The notes: generated by a model not told the origin, from the sequence alone. DNA of 64,000 bases from Jannaschia donghaensis (GCF_001403795.1 NZ_CXSU01000005.1:589597-653596), one strand, 5' to 3'; positions 25,126 to 33,997 are shown, numbered from the stretch's first letter. Made by a program: numbers and translations.

Positions 25126-26412
25126 ATGCCCCGATCCATTCCCACGGGCCGCCGCATCCGCGAACGCCGACTGTCGCTCGGGCTCAAACAGGCCGCGCTG
25201 GCGACGACCGTTGGGATCTCCCCGTCCTACCTCAACCTGATCGAACACAATCGCAGGGCGATCGGCGGGGCCCTTCTGACCCGCCTGGCCGAGGCGCTCG
25301 GCTCCGATCGCGCGGCTTTGGCCGAAGGTGGCGATTCCGCATTGATCGAGGCGGTGCAGGCGGCCGGGGCCGCGGGCGGCGTGGCCGAGGGACCGCTGGC
25401 CGATGCCGCGACCCTGGCGCAGCAGCATCCCGCCTGGGCCCGCCTGATCGAGGCGCAGGCCGAGGCTATGGCCGCGCAGGCCCGCACGATCGAGGCGCTG
25501 TCGGATCGCCTGTCCCACGATCCGACGCTGGCCGAAGCCATGCACGAGTTGCTGTCCACGGTTTCGGTCGTCCGCTCCACCGCGTCGATCTTGGCGCAGA
25601 CGCCCGAAATCGACGCCAACTGGCGCGGGCGTTTCCACGCCAATCTGGACGCCGACAGTCGCCGCCTTGCCGATGGGGTGGAGGCGGTGATGGAGCTGTT
25701 CGACGGACGCGCCACCGACGGGGGGGAGCGGCTTTTGCCGTCGGAGGTGGTGTCGCGGTTCCTCGACGATGCTGGACACCGGTTTCCTGCCCTAGAAGAA
25801 CTGGGGACGTCGGCCATCGCGCCGCTGGTGGCCGGGCTGGCGGACCCGCAGGCCCGTGCATTGGCCGCCGATATTTTGCGCGGCGACGCCGAAGACGCCG
25901 CGCGCCTGCCACGGGAAGTGGTGGAGGCGGCGTCCGGCCCCGACGATCTGATTGCGGCGGCGGGTGGCGACCTTGCCCTGGTGCTTCGCCGCCTGGGCAC
26001 GGTCGATCCGGGGCGCGGGCTGGTCGTCTGCGACGCGGCGGGCGCGCTTTTGCGGCGCAAGCCGGTGGCGGGTTTTGCATTGCCGGTGATGGGCGCGGGC
26101 TGCCCGCTCTGGCCGATTTTCGGGGCATTGGCGCGGCCCGGACATCCCATTTCCACGGTGATCGAGACGCCGGACGGGGCTGTCTGGCGGGTCCATGCGG
26201 TGGCTCAGGCCGCGGTCCCGACGGGCTTTCGCGATGTGCCTGTCCTGCGGGCCACGATGTTGCTGACGCGCGCGGACGGCACGGGCGATGCTATGCCCGT
26301 CGGCCCCGGCTGCCGCGTGTGCCCGCGCCCCGCCTGCGCCGCACGGCGGGAGCCGTCGATCCTGACCGGGGGCGTCGCGCTGGACATGGCCCCCGTCACG
26401 GAGGACACTTGA
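25126..26412 (+). CDS. XRE-family regulator with C-terminal ScfR (short-chain fatty acid regulator) domain
   Basis: The 428-residue protein has an N-terminal helix-turn-helix (residues 5-60, GRRIRERRLSLGLKQAALAT, SPSYLNLIEHNRR). It has a central helical region and a C-terminal domain with the cysteine motif CRVCPRPACAARREP near 405-420. The N- and C-terminal features match regulators of the ScfR/RamB group that control acetate and short-chain acyl metabolism. The middle (about 130-195) looks like a HisKA dimerisation domain, including MHELLSTVSVVRSTASIL with His140 at the H-box position. It starts divergently from the importer-acs unit and leads a unit with a receiver protein and an SLC5-linked kinase, so control of acs is a reasonable inference. 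Confidence 0.85.
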   Translation: MPRSIPTGRRIRERRLSLGLKQAALATTVGISPSYLNLIEHNRRAIGGALLTRLAEALGSDRAALAEGGDSALIEAVQAAGAAGGVAEGPLADAATLAQQHPAWARLIEAQAEAMAAQARTIEALSDRLSHDPTLAEAMHELLSTVSVVRSTASILAQTPEIDANWRGRFHANLDADSRRLADGVEAVMELFDGRATDGGERLLPSEVVSRFLDDAGHRFPALEELGTSAIAPLVAGLADPQARALAADILRGDAEDAARLPREVVEAASGPDDLIAAAGGDLALVLRRLGTVDPGRGLVVCDAAGALLRRKPVAGFALPVMGAGCPLWPIFGALARPGHPISTVIETPDGAVWRVHAVAQAAVPTGFRDVPVLRATMLLTRADGTGDAMPVGPGCRVCPRPACAARREPSILTGGVALDMAPVTEDT

Positions 26413-26442
26413 GTCGTGAAATGACCGGAGGGGAGGCCGGGC

Positions 26443-26850
26443 ATGGTCGAGACGAACGATGGGACACCGCCACCGGGCCGCGTCCTTCTGATCGAGGATG
26501 AACCCAACATCGCGACCGCGATTTCTTTTTTGCTGGGCCGCGAGGGCTGGCGCGTCTCGACCCATTCCGATGGGGCCACCGCGCTGGATGCAGTCGCCCG
26601 ACATACACCCGATGTCGTCGTGCTGGACGTGATGCTGCCGGGGCGGTCGGGGTTCGACGTGCTGGGCGGCATCCGGGCGGGGACGGGCGACGTGCGCGCG
26701 GATCTGCCGGTCCTGATGCTGACCGCCAAGGGGCAGACCAAGGACCGGGAGCGGGCGGCGGCCCTGGGGGCCACGCGTTTCATGACCAAACCCTTTTCCA
26801 ATCAGGAGCTGGTCGCCGCCGTCGCCGATCTGGCCCGCGGCCCGGTATGA
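26443..26850 (+). CDS. Stand-alone response regulator receiver
   Basis: This 135-residue single REC domain has no output domain. The phosphoacceptor Asp is in VVVLDVMLPGRSG, the acidic pair in LLIEDEPNI, the conserved Thr in LMLTAK and the Lys in RFMTKPFSN. Such proteins act by protein contact or as phosphate relays. It is preceded by a GGAGGGGAGG ribosome site and overlaps the next gene by four bases. The obvious kinase partner is the SLC5-linked histidine kinase two genes on. Having no DNA-binding domain, it would need another protein, possibly the adjacent XRE regulator, to reach DNA. Confidence 0.92.
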   Translation: MVETNDGTPPPGRVLLIEDEPNIATAISFLLGREGWRVSTHSDGATALDAVARHTPDVVVLDVMLPGRSGFDVLGGIRAGTGDVRADLPVLMLTAKGQTKDRERAAALGATRFMTKPFSNQELVAAVADLARGPV

Positions 26851-27131
26851 GTGTGTCGCCGGACATCGGCACCGCCGCCGGCGCAGCGCAGCGTCGGGCC
26901 CTGCGGCGCGCGCGCATCGCCGACGCGCTGCGTCTGTTGCCGTTTCTGGGCCTGCTGCTGTTCGTTCTGCCCGATCTGGTGTTATCGGGCGGCCCCGCGA
27001 CGACCGGGGCAACGGCCCCTTGGCTGATCTATCTCTTTGCCGCGTGGATCCTTCTGGTGCTGCTTTCGGCTTGGCTGGGTCACCTGCACGCCCGCGCCGA
27101 GCGTGATGCGGTCGACCCGCAGGGGCGCTAG
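26847..27131 (+). CDS. Small two-helix membrane protein of the SLC5-kinase operon
   Basis: This 94-residue protein has a basic N-terminal cytoplasmic segment (AAQRRALRRARIADALRL) and two membrane helices (about 30-47 and 58-77), then a short charged tail. Its start overlaps the receiver stop (ATGA), and its stop is three bases before the kinase gene. Small membrane proteins of about this size often precede SLC5 transporters (as with the ActP/YjcH pair, DUF485). This one has the same placement, though I cannot assign it to that family from sequence. Confidence 0.75.
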   Translation: MSVSPDIGTAAGAAQRRALRRARIADALRLLPFLGLLLFVLPDLVLSGGPATTGATAPWLIYLFAAWILLVLLSAWLGHLHARAERDAVDPQGR

Positions 27132-27134
27132 GCG

Positions 27135-29801
27135 GTGCAACTGTCGCTGAATCTTCTGATCGCGCTGTCGCTTGTCTATGTTGTCTTCCTGTTCGCCGTG
27201 GCCTTCGCCGGGGAACGTCTGGCCGCACAGGGGCGCAGCCTGCTGCGCGGGCCGGCGATCTATACCCTGTCGTTGTCGATCTATTGCACGGCCTGGACGT
27301 TCTACGGTGCGGTCGGCTACGCGGCGCGCTCGGGGCTGGAGTTCATGACGATCTACCTTGGCCCCACGCTCGTCTTCATTGGCTGGTGGTGGTTCCTGCG
27401 CAAATTGGTCCGGATCGGGCGGGCCGAGCGCATTACGTCGATCGCCGACATGATTTCCTCCCGCTATGGGAAGTCGAATGGGATCGCGGTCCTGGTGACA
27501 TTGCTGGCCGTGGTCGGCACCACCCCTTACATCGCGCTGCAATTGCAATCGGTCACGCTGTCGTTCGGTGTCTTCGCCGCCCCCGGCACGCAGGCGGGCG
27601 ATCTGACCGGCCTGGCCTTTTGGGTCGCGGCGGGGCTGGCGGTGTTCACGATTATCTTCGGCACCCGCAAACTCGACACCGGAGAACGTCACGACGGCAT
27701 CGTCAGCGCCATCGCGGTAGAGGCCGTCGTCAAGCTGGTCGCGCTATTGTCGGTCGGCATCTTCGTGGTCTGGGGTCTGAACGGCGGTCTGGGCCCCACG
27801 CATCAGGTCATTGCCACATCGTCGCTGGCCGACTGGACGGCGGTGCCCGGCCGCTGGGCGGGGCTGATCCTGGTCTCTGCCGCCGCCGTGATCTGCCTGC
27901 CGCGCATGTTCCAGGTGCTGGTGGTCGAAAATTCGGACGACCGCCATGTGGCGACCGCGTCCTGGGCCTTTCCGACCTATCTTCTGGCGATGTGCATCTT
28001 CGTGGTGCCGATCGCGGCGACGGGTCTTGCGCGGATGCCCACGGGCGCGAACCCCGATCTCTTCGTGCTGACGCTGCCGCTGGCCGAGGGGCAGGGCGGG
28101 CTGGCGCTTCTGGCGTTTCTGGGCGGGTTTTCCTCCGCCACCTCGATGGTGATCGTGGCCGCCGTGGCGCTGGCGACGATGCTGTCGAACCATGTGGTCA
28201 TGCCGCTGTGGTTGGCGGTGAACGAACGGGGCGAAGGGCGGGCGTCGATCTCGGGCGACGTGCGCGGCGTCGTGCTGCGCGCGCGGCGTGCTTCGATCCT
28301 GATCGTCCTGGCGATGGGCTATCTGTATTTCCGAGCGACGGGGGGGACGGCGGCGCTCGCCTCTATCGGTCTTATCAGTTTCGTGGGCATGGCGCAGGTT
28401 CTGCCGGCCCTCGCCTTTGGCTTGTTCTGGACCGGGGCGACGCGGATCGGGGCGGCGGCGGGCATCGTGACGGGGTTTGTGGTCTGGGCCTGGACGATGT
28501 TGCTGCCTGTTCTTGCCAGTGACGCGGTCCTGGCGTCTGGCCCGTTCGGCATCGCGGTACTTCGCCCCGAAGGTCTGTTCGGGTTGACGGGCGATCCGCT
28601 GGTCACGACCGTCCTTTTGTCGCTGGGGCTGAATACGCTCGCCTTTTGCACCGGGTCGCTGCTGACGCGTCCCACCCCGATGGAGCAGTTGCAGGCCCCG
28701 CGCTTCGTGCAGGTCTTTGATCGGGCCGCCCCGCGGCGGGGTCGCCGCAGCGACGGCGCGCGGGCCGACGAGCTTCTGATAATGGCGCAGCGAATTCTGG
28801 GTGGGCGCGAGGCGCAGGCGCTTTTCGCGGGCGAGGCGACATTGCAGGGCCGCGCCGGCGACCTGCCGGAGACGACGCCCGACCTGTTGGAGCGGTTGGA
28901 GCGGCGGCTGGCCGGGTCGGTCGGGGCCGCCACGGCCCATGCGATGGTCACCGGCATCACCGGCGATGCCGCCGTTTCGGTCGAGGATCTGCTGGCCGTG
29001 GCCGACGAGACGGCACAGATCATGGATTACTCCGCCCGGCTGGAGGCGCAATCGGCCGAACTGGGCCGCACCGCGGCCGAACTGCGGGCGGTCAACGACA
29101 AGCTGACGGCGCTAGGGCATCAGAAGGACGCCTTCCTGAGCCAGGTCAGTCACGAATTGCGGACGCCCATGACCTCAATCCGCGCATTCTCCGAGATCCT
29201 GCGGGCCGAGGGGCTGGAGCCGTCGGAGCGGGCGCATTACGCCGGCATCATCTTGGAGGAAAGCGAGCGTCTGACCCGGCTTCTGGACGATCTGCTGGAC
29301 CTCAGCGTGCTGGAATCGGGGCAGGTCGTGTTGCATCCCGCACCGGTCAACCTGCGCCATGTGATCGACCGGGCGGTCACGGCGTCGGGCCGGACCGGCC
29401 TGGATATCACGCGCGACCCGTCGTCCGAGGACATCGTGCTGATGACCGACGGCGACCGGTTGGCGCAGGTCGTGATCAATTTGATCACGAATGCCGGCAA
29501 GTATTGCGACGCGGCCACTCCCGCCCTGCGCATCCAAGTGCGGCGCGACGGCGCGGAGGTGACGCTGGATTTCATCGACAACGGGTCGGGCATCGCCGCT
29601 GGCGATCGTGGCCTTATCTTCGAGAAATTCGCCCGTTTGAGCGATCAGGCCGCCGCAGGCAGCGCGGGCTTGGGTCTGGCCATCTGCCGGGAGGTGATGC
29701 TGCGCCTAGGCGGAGACGTCACTTATCTGCCGGGACAGGGTGGGGCGGCGTTCAGGCTGCGCCTGCCCGACCTCGAACCCGTGTCCCGCGCGGCGGAATA
29801 G
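27135..29801 (+). CDS. SLC5 transporter-linked sensor histidine kinase (CbrA/CrbS type)
   Basis: This 888-residue inner-membrane protein joins a sodium/solute symporter-like region (residues about 1-480, some 13 helices) to a histidine kinase. A helical linker at about 510-640 resembles the STAC domain. A coiled segment follows, then HisKA with VSHELRTPMTS (His673), then HATPase with the N box (VVINLITNAGKY), G1 DNGSGI and G2 GSAGLGLAI. In gammaproteobacteria CrbS and CbrA have this plan and control acs or carbon use. Here acs and an importer lie nearby on the other strand. It starts with GTG at 27135, three bases after the preceding stop. The ligand is unknown. Confidence 0.93.
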   Translation: MQLSLNLLIALSLVYVVFLFAVAFAGERLAAQGRSLLRGPAIYTLSLSIYCTAWTFYGAVGYAARSGLEFMTIYLGPTLVFIGWWWFLRKLVRIGRAERITSIADMISSRYGKSNGIAVLVTLLAVVGTTPYIALQLQSVTLSFGVFAAPGTQAGDLTGLAFWVAAGLAVFTIIFGTRKLDTGERHDGIVSAIAVEAVVKLVALLSVGIFVVWGLNGGLGPTHQVIATSSLADWTAVPGRWAGLILVSAAAVICLPRMFQVLVVENSDDRHVATASWAFPTYLLAMCIFVVPIAATGLARMPTGANPDLFVLTLPLAEGQGGLALLAFLGGFSSATSMVIVAAVALATMLSNHVVMPLWLAVNERGEGRASISGDVRGVVLRARRASILIVLAMGYLYFRATGGTAALASIGLISFVGMAQVLPALAFGLFWTGATRIGAAAGIVTGFVVWAWTMLLPVLASDAVLASGPFGIAVLRPEGLFGLTGDPLVTTVLLSLGLNTLAFCTGSLLTRPTPMEQLQAPRFVQVFDRAAPRRGRRSDGARADELLIMAQRILGGREAQALFAGEATLQGRAGDLPETTPDLLERLERRLAGSVGAATAHAMVTGITGDAAVSVEDLLAVADETAQIMDYSARLEAQSAELGRTAAELRAVNDKLTALGHQKDAFLSQVSHELRTPMTSIRAFSEILRAEGLEPSERAHYAGIILEESERLTRLLDDLLDLSVLESGQVVLHPAPVNLRHVIDRAVTASGRTGLDITRDPSSEDIVLMTDGDRLAQVVINLITNAGKYCDAATPALRIQVRRDGAEVTLDFIDNGSGIAAGDRGLIFEKFARLSDQAAAGSAGLGLAICREVMLRLGGDVTYLPGQGGAAFRLRLPDLEPVSRAAE

Positions 29802-29841
29802 CCACGCGTTTCACCGGCGTCGCAAGGCTTTGTTAACCCGA

Positions 29842-31059
29842 ATGTCGCAGACAGGAGATCGAACCGCACTCGTCCTGGATGTCATGCCACCCGATTCGTC
29901 TCTTTCTCCCCTGCGCCGCATGGCAGGGGGCCGCGCCGCAGGCGCCCCTCCCGCCGCGGACGCCCCGCCCGCGCCGGGGTTGGAGCGGGCGCTCGCCACA
30001 GCGGCGCTGCGGGTCGGCGACGGTATCGCCGGCCTGGGTCTGGGAACGGCCGATCGCTCCTCCAGACGGCTGGACGCTGCAGCGGCGTTCGAAGGGTTCG
30101 ACGAAAAGGCCCTGTGTCTGATGATCGACCCGCCGGACCTGACGACCGAAGAGGTGGCTGCGCATTCGCAGGACACGCTCGCCGCGCTGACGGGATTGAT
30201 CGTGCTGCCGCCCTCGGTGACGGACGCTTTGATCGAGGTGCAGACGATCGGGCGGGTGGACGGACCGGCCCGCGCCCCCCGTCGCCCGACCCGCATCGAC
30301 GCCGCTCTGGTCCAGCCTTTCGCCCGGTCTTTGCTGGAACAGGTCCGCCGCCTTGCCGCGTCCGACAGCGATGAGCCGAAGATCGGAAACCTGCGCACCG
30401 GCAGCTTCCTGGCCGGCCCCGAGTCGCTGTCGCTGGTTCTGACGGCGCATCGGTACCTGCGGCTGGATCTTGACCTGAAACTGGGTGACGGTGTGCGGTC
30501 CGGCACCATTTCCGTTCTGGTGCCGCTGGATGAGATGGCGCTGCCACAGGTCGGCGACGATATCGATCCGGAAGCGGGATGGAAAGCGTCGATGCGCGCC
30601 ACGGCGATGGACGCGCCCGTCTTGTTGCAGGCCGTCCTGCCGCCCTTGCGTTTGCCTTTGTCACGTCTTCTGTCCCTCAAGGTAGGCGACGTGATACCAC
30701 TGCCGCATCACGCGCTGGCCGAAGTCGCCCTGCACGGCGGATCGTCGGGCGTGACCGTTCCGGGACGCGCGTCGGTCCCGCGTGGCACGTCCCTCGTGGC
30801 GCGGCTGGGGCAATTGAACGGAATGCGCGCGGTCAAGATCGCGGCCCTTCCCGGCGAAACCGCCGGAGATCCGCAGGACGATTCCGCATCGGGCGAATTT
30901 GGCGGAATGCCGGGCCGCGTCGCGTCTCATCCGCCCGGCGACTTGCCTCCCGCTCCGGCACGGGAAATGGCCATCCCGGGTGGTTCTGCATCAAAGGCCG
31001 CCGATCCGCTGGACTTGGATGACTTACCGGATCTTCCTGGCTTGCCCGACCTGCCATAG
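29842..31059 (+). CDS. FliM/FliN-like flagellar switch C-domain protein
   Basis: This 405-residue protein has a FliM-like middle (ALCLMIDPPDLTTEEVAAHS; ARSLLEQVRRLAASDSDEPK) and a C-terminal SpoA/FliN-type domain at about 265-345 (LPLSRLLSLKVGDVIPLPHH, VPRGTSLVARLGQLNGMRAV). FliM-type proteins form the C-ring of the flagellar motor and bind CheY-P. The N-terminus (MSQTGDRTALVLDVM) lacks an obvious CheY-binding EIDxLL motif. The C-terminus ends in a DLP-rich tail (DLDDLPDLPGLPDLP). It is not beside flagellar genes but 41 bases behind a sensor kinase gene. It may be the cell's FliM or a divergent paralogue. Confidence 0.75.
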   Translation: MSQTGDRTALVLDVMPPDSSLSPLRRMAGGRAAGAPPAADAPPAPGLERALATAALRVGDGIAGLGLGTADRSSRRLDAAAAFEGFDEKALCLMIDPPDLTTEEVAAHSQDTLAALTGLIVLPPSVTDALIEVQTIGRVDGPARAPRRPTRIDAALVQPFARSLLEQVRRLAASDSDEPKIGNLRTGSFLAGPESLSLVLTAHRYLRLDLDLKLGDGVRSGTISVLVPLDEMALPQVGDDIDPEAGWKASMRATAMDAPVLLQAVLPPLRLPLSRLLSLKVGDVIPLPHHALAEVALHGGSSGVTVPGRASVPRGTSLVARLGQLNGMRAVKIAALPGETAGDPQDDSASGEFGGMPGRVASHPPGDLPPAPAREMAIPGGSASKAADPLDLDDLPDLPGLPDLP

Positions 31060-31125
31060 ATCGTCAGGCCGCAACCCTTGTGCAGGGTGCCCCCGTCTGC
31101 ATGCTGCACACAAAGGGAGGACGCC

Positions 31126-31902
31126 ATGACAGACACCATCACACCGACCGGGCTGCGGGGCAGGATGCTGGCCGGCGAAATGCTGGCCGGGACGTTCATG
31201 AAGACGCCGAACCACGTCACGCTGGAAATCCTGATCCTTGCGGGTTTGGATTTTGTCTGCCTCGACGCGGAGCATGCGCCGTTCGACCGCGCGGCCATCG
31301 ACGCTTGCATGGCGGTGGCGCGGGCGCGGAATTTTCCGGTGCTGGTCCGCATCGGGGACGGAAGCCCGGCACGCATTCTGGACGTGATGGACATGGGGGC
31401 CACCGGCATCGTCGTCCCGCACGTCGACAGCGTGGACAAGGCGCGGGCCATCGCGCGGGCGGCGCGGTTCGGGCACGGCGGGCGCGGCTATGCCGGATCG
31501 ACCCGCTGGGCCGGATATACGTCGCAGAAAATGCCCGATCTTCTGGCACGCAGTCGTGCGGAAACCATTGTGCTGGCGCAGATAGAAGAACCAGAAGGGG
31601 TGGACGCGGCCGCCGACATCGCCGCGGTGCCGGGGATCGACGGGCTGTTCACCGGGCCCGCCGACCTCAGCGTGTCGTATGGCCACGAGAGCGTCGACAA
31701 CGACGACCTGCGCGCGGCGATGGACAGCGTCGGTGCGGCCTGCCGGGCGGCGGGCAAGACATATGTCACTTGGGTTCCGGACGAGGCGACGGCGGCGGCG
31801 TGGCGGCACTACGGGTTCACCACCTTTGTCGTATCCTCGGAGCATGGCTGGATGCTGAACGGCGCGCGCGCCGTCGTGAAGGGCATCCACGATCTGAATT
31901 GA
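31126..31902 (+). CDS. HpcH/HpaI-family class II aldolase/citrate-lyase-like protein
   Basis: This is a 258-residue metal-dependent aldolase of the 2,4-dihydroxyhept-2-ene-1,7-dioate (HpcH/HpaI) family, with expected pyruvate-forming retro-aldol activity. Visible signatures are FVCLDAEHAPFDRAAID, VVPHVDS, the metal-site QIEEPEGVD, and GLFTGPADLSVSYG near the substrate loop. The N-terminus (RGRMLAGEMLAGTFMKTPN) is typical. The start at 31126 follows a GGGAGGACG ribosome site. The natural substrate cannot be told from sequence and no pathway partners are adjacent. Confidence 0.88.
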   Translation: MTDTITPTGLRGRMLAGEMLAGTFMKTPNHVTLEILILAGLDFVCLDAEHAPFDRAAIDACMAVARARNFPVLVRIGDGSPARILDVMDMGATGIVVPHVDSVDKARAIARAARFGHGGRGYAGSTRWAGYTSQKMPDLLARSRAETIVLAQIEEPEGVDAAADIAAVPGIDGLFTGPADLSVSYGHESVDNDDLRAAMDSVGAACRAAGKTYVTWVPDEATAAAWRHYGFTTFVVSSEHGWMLNGARAVVKGIHDLN

Positions 31903-32034
31903 CGTTCACGTCATGCGTCCGGCGCAAGGGGGAAATGCCGCACCTGCATTGGTAAATCGCCGCGTTGCCGCATAAGTCTAGGTCAACCAGAAGCGGTGGG
32001 GATCGCCCCGCCGCATTGACCCGGAGAAGACCCG

Positions 32035-32172
32035 ATGACCCATATCGACCTTGACACGATGGCAATTGAATCCCGCGCCCGCGCCCTGCGTGCCGCCTAT
32101 GTGCGCGACGCCATCGCCGGCCTGTTCGCGCGTCTGCGCGGCGTCCGCGCTTCGGGCAACGCCACCGTCTGA
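32035..32172 (+). CDS. 45-aa small basic protein of Rhodobacterales (RSP_7527-like)
   Basis: The ATG at 32035 opens a 45-codon frame: MTHIDLDTMAIESRARALRA, then a helical, Arg/Ala-rich C-terminus (YVRDAIAGLFARLRGVRASG). It is preceded by GGAGAAG and followed 22 bases after the stop by a hairpin terminator, so it is a stand-alone transcription unit. It resembles the tiny conserved Rhodobacterales proteins annotated as RSP_7527 family and, more loosely, DUF1127 small proteins. Function is unknown; small Arg-rich proteins of this type have been linked to RNA metabolism and stress. Confidence 0.75.
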   Translation: MTHIDLDTMAIESRARALRAAYVRDAIAGLFARLRGVRASGNATV

Positions 32173-32193
32173 GTCCGCCGCAACGGCGTTGCG

Positions 32194-32216
32194 AAGGCCC
32201 CCGCGTGGGGCCTTTT
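32194..32216 (+). terminator. Intrinsic terminator of the 45-aa gene
   Basis: AAGGCCCC pairs with GGGGCCTT around a short CGCGT loop, ending in TTTT (32213-32216). It closes the small-protein transcript just before the rRNA methyltransferase gene. Confidence 0.75.
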
Positions 32217-32246
32217 GCATGTCGGGCGAAGCGGCTAGGGGGGGCC

Positions 32247-33449
32247 ATGAGCAATGATACCCCCACCCGCCCCACGCTGCGCCTGAAACCCAAGGCGGAC
32301 GCCCGCCGCATTCGGCACGGGCATCCTTGGGTCTATCTGGACGATGTGGTGGCCGACCGCCGCAGCCGCGCGATCACCCCCGGCACGATCGCGACGCTGG
32401 AGGATGCGGACCGGACACCGGTCGCCACCGTCGCCGTCAACATGGAGAGCCGGATCGCCGCGCGCGTCCTGTCGCGCGACCCGGATGCAGTGATCGACGC
32501 GGGGGCGATCGCGGCGCGGATCAAGATCGCGCTGGCCCACCGCGACCGTCTGTACGCCGAACCCTTCTACCGCCTGGTCCACGCGGAAGCCGACGGCATG
32601 CCGGGTGTCGTGATCGACCGTTTCGGCGATGCCGCCGTGCTGCAGCCGAACGCCGCTTGGGCCGATGCCATGGCCGAAGACATCGCAGAGGCGCTGGTCG
32701 GTCTTGGGGTCGTTCACGTCTTGCTGAACGCATCGGGGCGGGCGCGGTCGATGGAGGGTTTGTCAGACGACACACGTTGGCTTCGTGGGGGCGTTGATGC
32801 GCCGATCGCCGTGCCGATGAACGGCGCGACCTACATGGCCGATCTGACCGGCGGCCAGAAGACCGGTCTGTTCTACGATCAGCGCCCGAACCACGCCTTC
32901 GTCGCCGGGGTCTCTCGGGGCGCGCGGGTGCTGGACGTCTTTGCGCACGTCGGGGGCTTCGGATTGGCCGCGCTGGCCGGCGGAGCGGTCTCGGCTCTGG
33001 CTGTCGATGGCAGCGCGCCGGCACTTGGACTGGCGCAGGACGGGGCCGCGCGGATGGACCGCACCGCGGACTTCACGACGCGCAAGGGCGATGCCTTCGA
33101 CTTGATGACCGCATTGGCCGAGGAAGGGGAGCGGTTCGACGTCGTCGTCGCCGACCCGCCCGCCTTTGCCCCGGCCAAACCCGCGCTGACGGCCGGCCTT
33201 CGCGCGTACGAGCGGGTGGCCCGGCTGGCCGCACCGCTGGTCGCGCCCGGCGGGTACCTTACCTTGTGTTCGTGTTCGCACGCCGCCGAGTTGTCGAAAT
33301 TCCGCGCGTCGAGCATTCGTGGGATCGGACGTGCGGCGCGCGAGGCGCAGCTGATCCACACCGGTTTCGCGGGCCCGGATCATCCTGTGCACCCCCAGCT
33401 TGCCGAGAGCGGATACCTCAAGACGCTGACGTTCCGGATGCTGGATTGA
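32247..33449 (+). CDS. Class I rRNA methyltransferase, RlmI family
   Basis: This 400-residue protein has a PUA domain at the N-terminus (LRLKPKADARRIRHGHPWVY), a linker with the family's MPGVVIDRFGD motif, and a Rossmann-like SAM domain with VLDVFAHVGGFGLAAL (SAM-binding motif I) and the catalytic-loop VVADPPAFAPAK motif. It should methylate a cytosine (m5C) in 23S rRNA, as E. coli RlmI does. Length is normal. The start at 32247 follows GGGGG. Its stop overlaps the TTG start of the PIN gene, so both are made together. Confidence 0.9.
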   Translation: MSNDTPTRPTLRLKPKADARRIRHGHPWVYLDDVVADRRSRAITPGTIATLEDADRTPVATVAVNMESRIAARVLSRDPDAVIDAGAIAARIKIALAHRDRLYAEPFYRLVHAEADGMPGVVIDRFGDAAVLQPNAAWADAMAEDIAEALVGLGVVHVLLNASGRARSMEGLSDDTRWLRGGVDAPIAVPMNGATYMADLTGGQKTGLFYDQRPNHAFVAGVSRGARVLDVFAHVGGFGLAALAGGAVSALAVDGSAPALGLAQDGAARMDRTADFTTRKGDAFDLMTALAEEGERFDVVVADPPAFAPAKPALTAGLRAYERVARLAAPLVAPGGYLTLCSCSHAAELSKFRASSIRGIGRAAREAQLIHTGFAGPDHPVHPQLAESGYLKTLTFRMLD

Positions 33450-33982
33450 AGGCGTTCCTCGACGCCTGCGTCCTTTATCCGACGGTCCTGCGCGAAATTC
33501 TGATCGGTTGCGCGCGGGCCGGGCTTTACCGTCCGCTCTGGTCGCCGCGGGTGCTGGAGGAATGGGCGCGGGCGGCGCGCAAGGTTCCCGATGGGGAGAT
33601 CTTTGCGCGCGGCGAAATCGCCGCGATGCGCGCGGAATTTCCCAAGGCCGAGGTCCGGCCCGGCGACGGCACGCAGGCGCGGATGTATTTGCCCGACCCC
33701 AATGACGTTCATGTCCTTGCGGCTGCGTCGGATGCCAGCGCGGATCGTCTCGTGACGCTCAACATCAAGGATTTCCCGCGCCGCGACGTGACGGCCGAGG
33801 GGATCGCGCTGCAAAACCCGGACGCCTTTTTGATGGATCTGTGGCTGGCCGACGATGCGACGGTGGCGCAGGTCGTCGAAGGCGTGCGTGCAACGGCCGA
33901 GCGCATCTCGGGTCAGGATCAGCCGTTGCGCCCGTTGATGAAACGCGCGCGCCTGCCGCGGCTTGGCAAGGCCTTGGGCTAG
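33446..33982 (+). CDS. PIN-domain protein coupled to the rRNA methyltransferase gene
   Basis: This 178-residue PIN-fold protein reads from a TTG at 33446 that overlaps the methyltransferase stop (TTGA). No ATG precedes the fold in this frame except far inside the upstream gene. The N-terminus (LKAFLDACVLYPTVLREILI) carries the first conserved Asp. Later acidic sites are in PDPNDVHVLAAA and the LVTLNIKDFP strand. The PIN fold is usually a metal-dependent ribonuclease (VapC-like), but no antitoxin gene is adjacent. It resembles the Rhodobacterales RSP_2648-type PIN family. Coupling to an rRNA enzyme suggests an RNA-related role. Confidence 0.8.
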   Translation: MKAFLDACVLYPTVLREILIGCARAGLYRPLWSPRVLEEWARAARKVPDGEIFARGEIAAMRAEFPKAEVRPGDGTQARMYLPDPNDVHVLAAASDASADRLVTLNIKDFPRRDVTAEGIALQNPDAFLMDLWLADDATVAQVVEGVRATAERISGQDQPLRPLMKRARLPRLGKALG

Positions 33983-33997
33983 GGCAGGGGCAGTATT

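Noticed and set aside
26205-27228. Minus-strand frames opposite the regulator and receiver genes
   Set aside because: They have no family-like sequence and lie antisense to genes with clear domains.
33446-33982. VapBC toxin-antitoxin pair
   Set aside because: A PIN gene is present, but its coupled neighbour is an rRNA methyltransferase and no small antitoxin gene precedes it.
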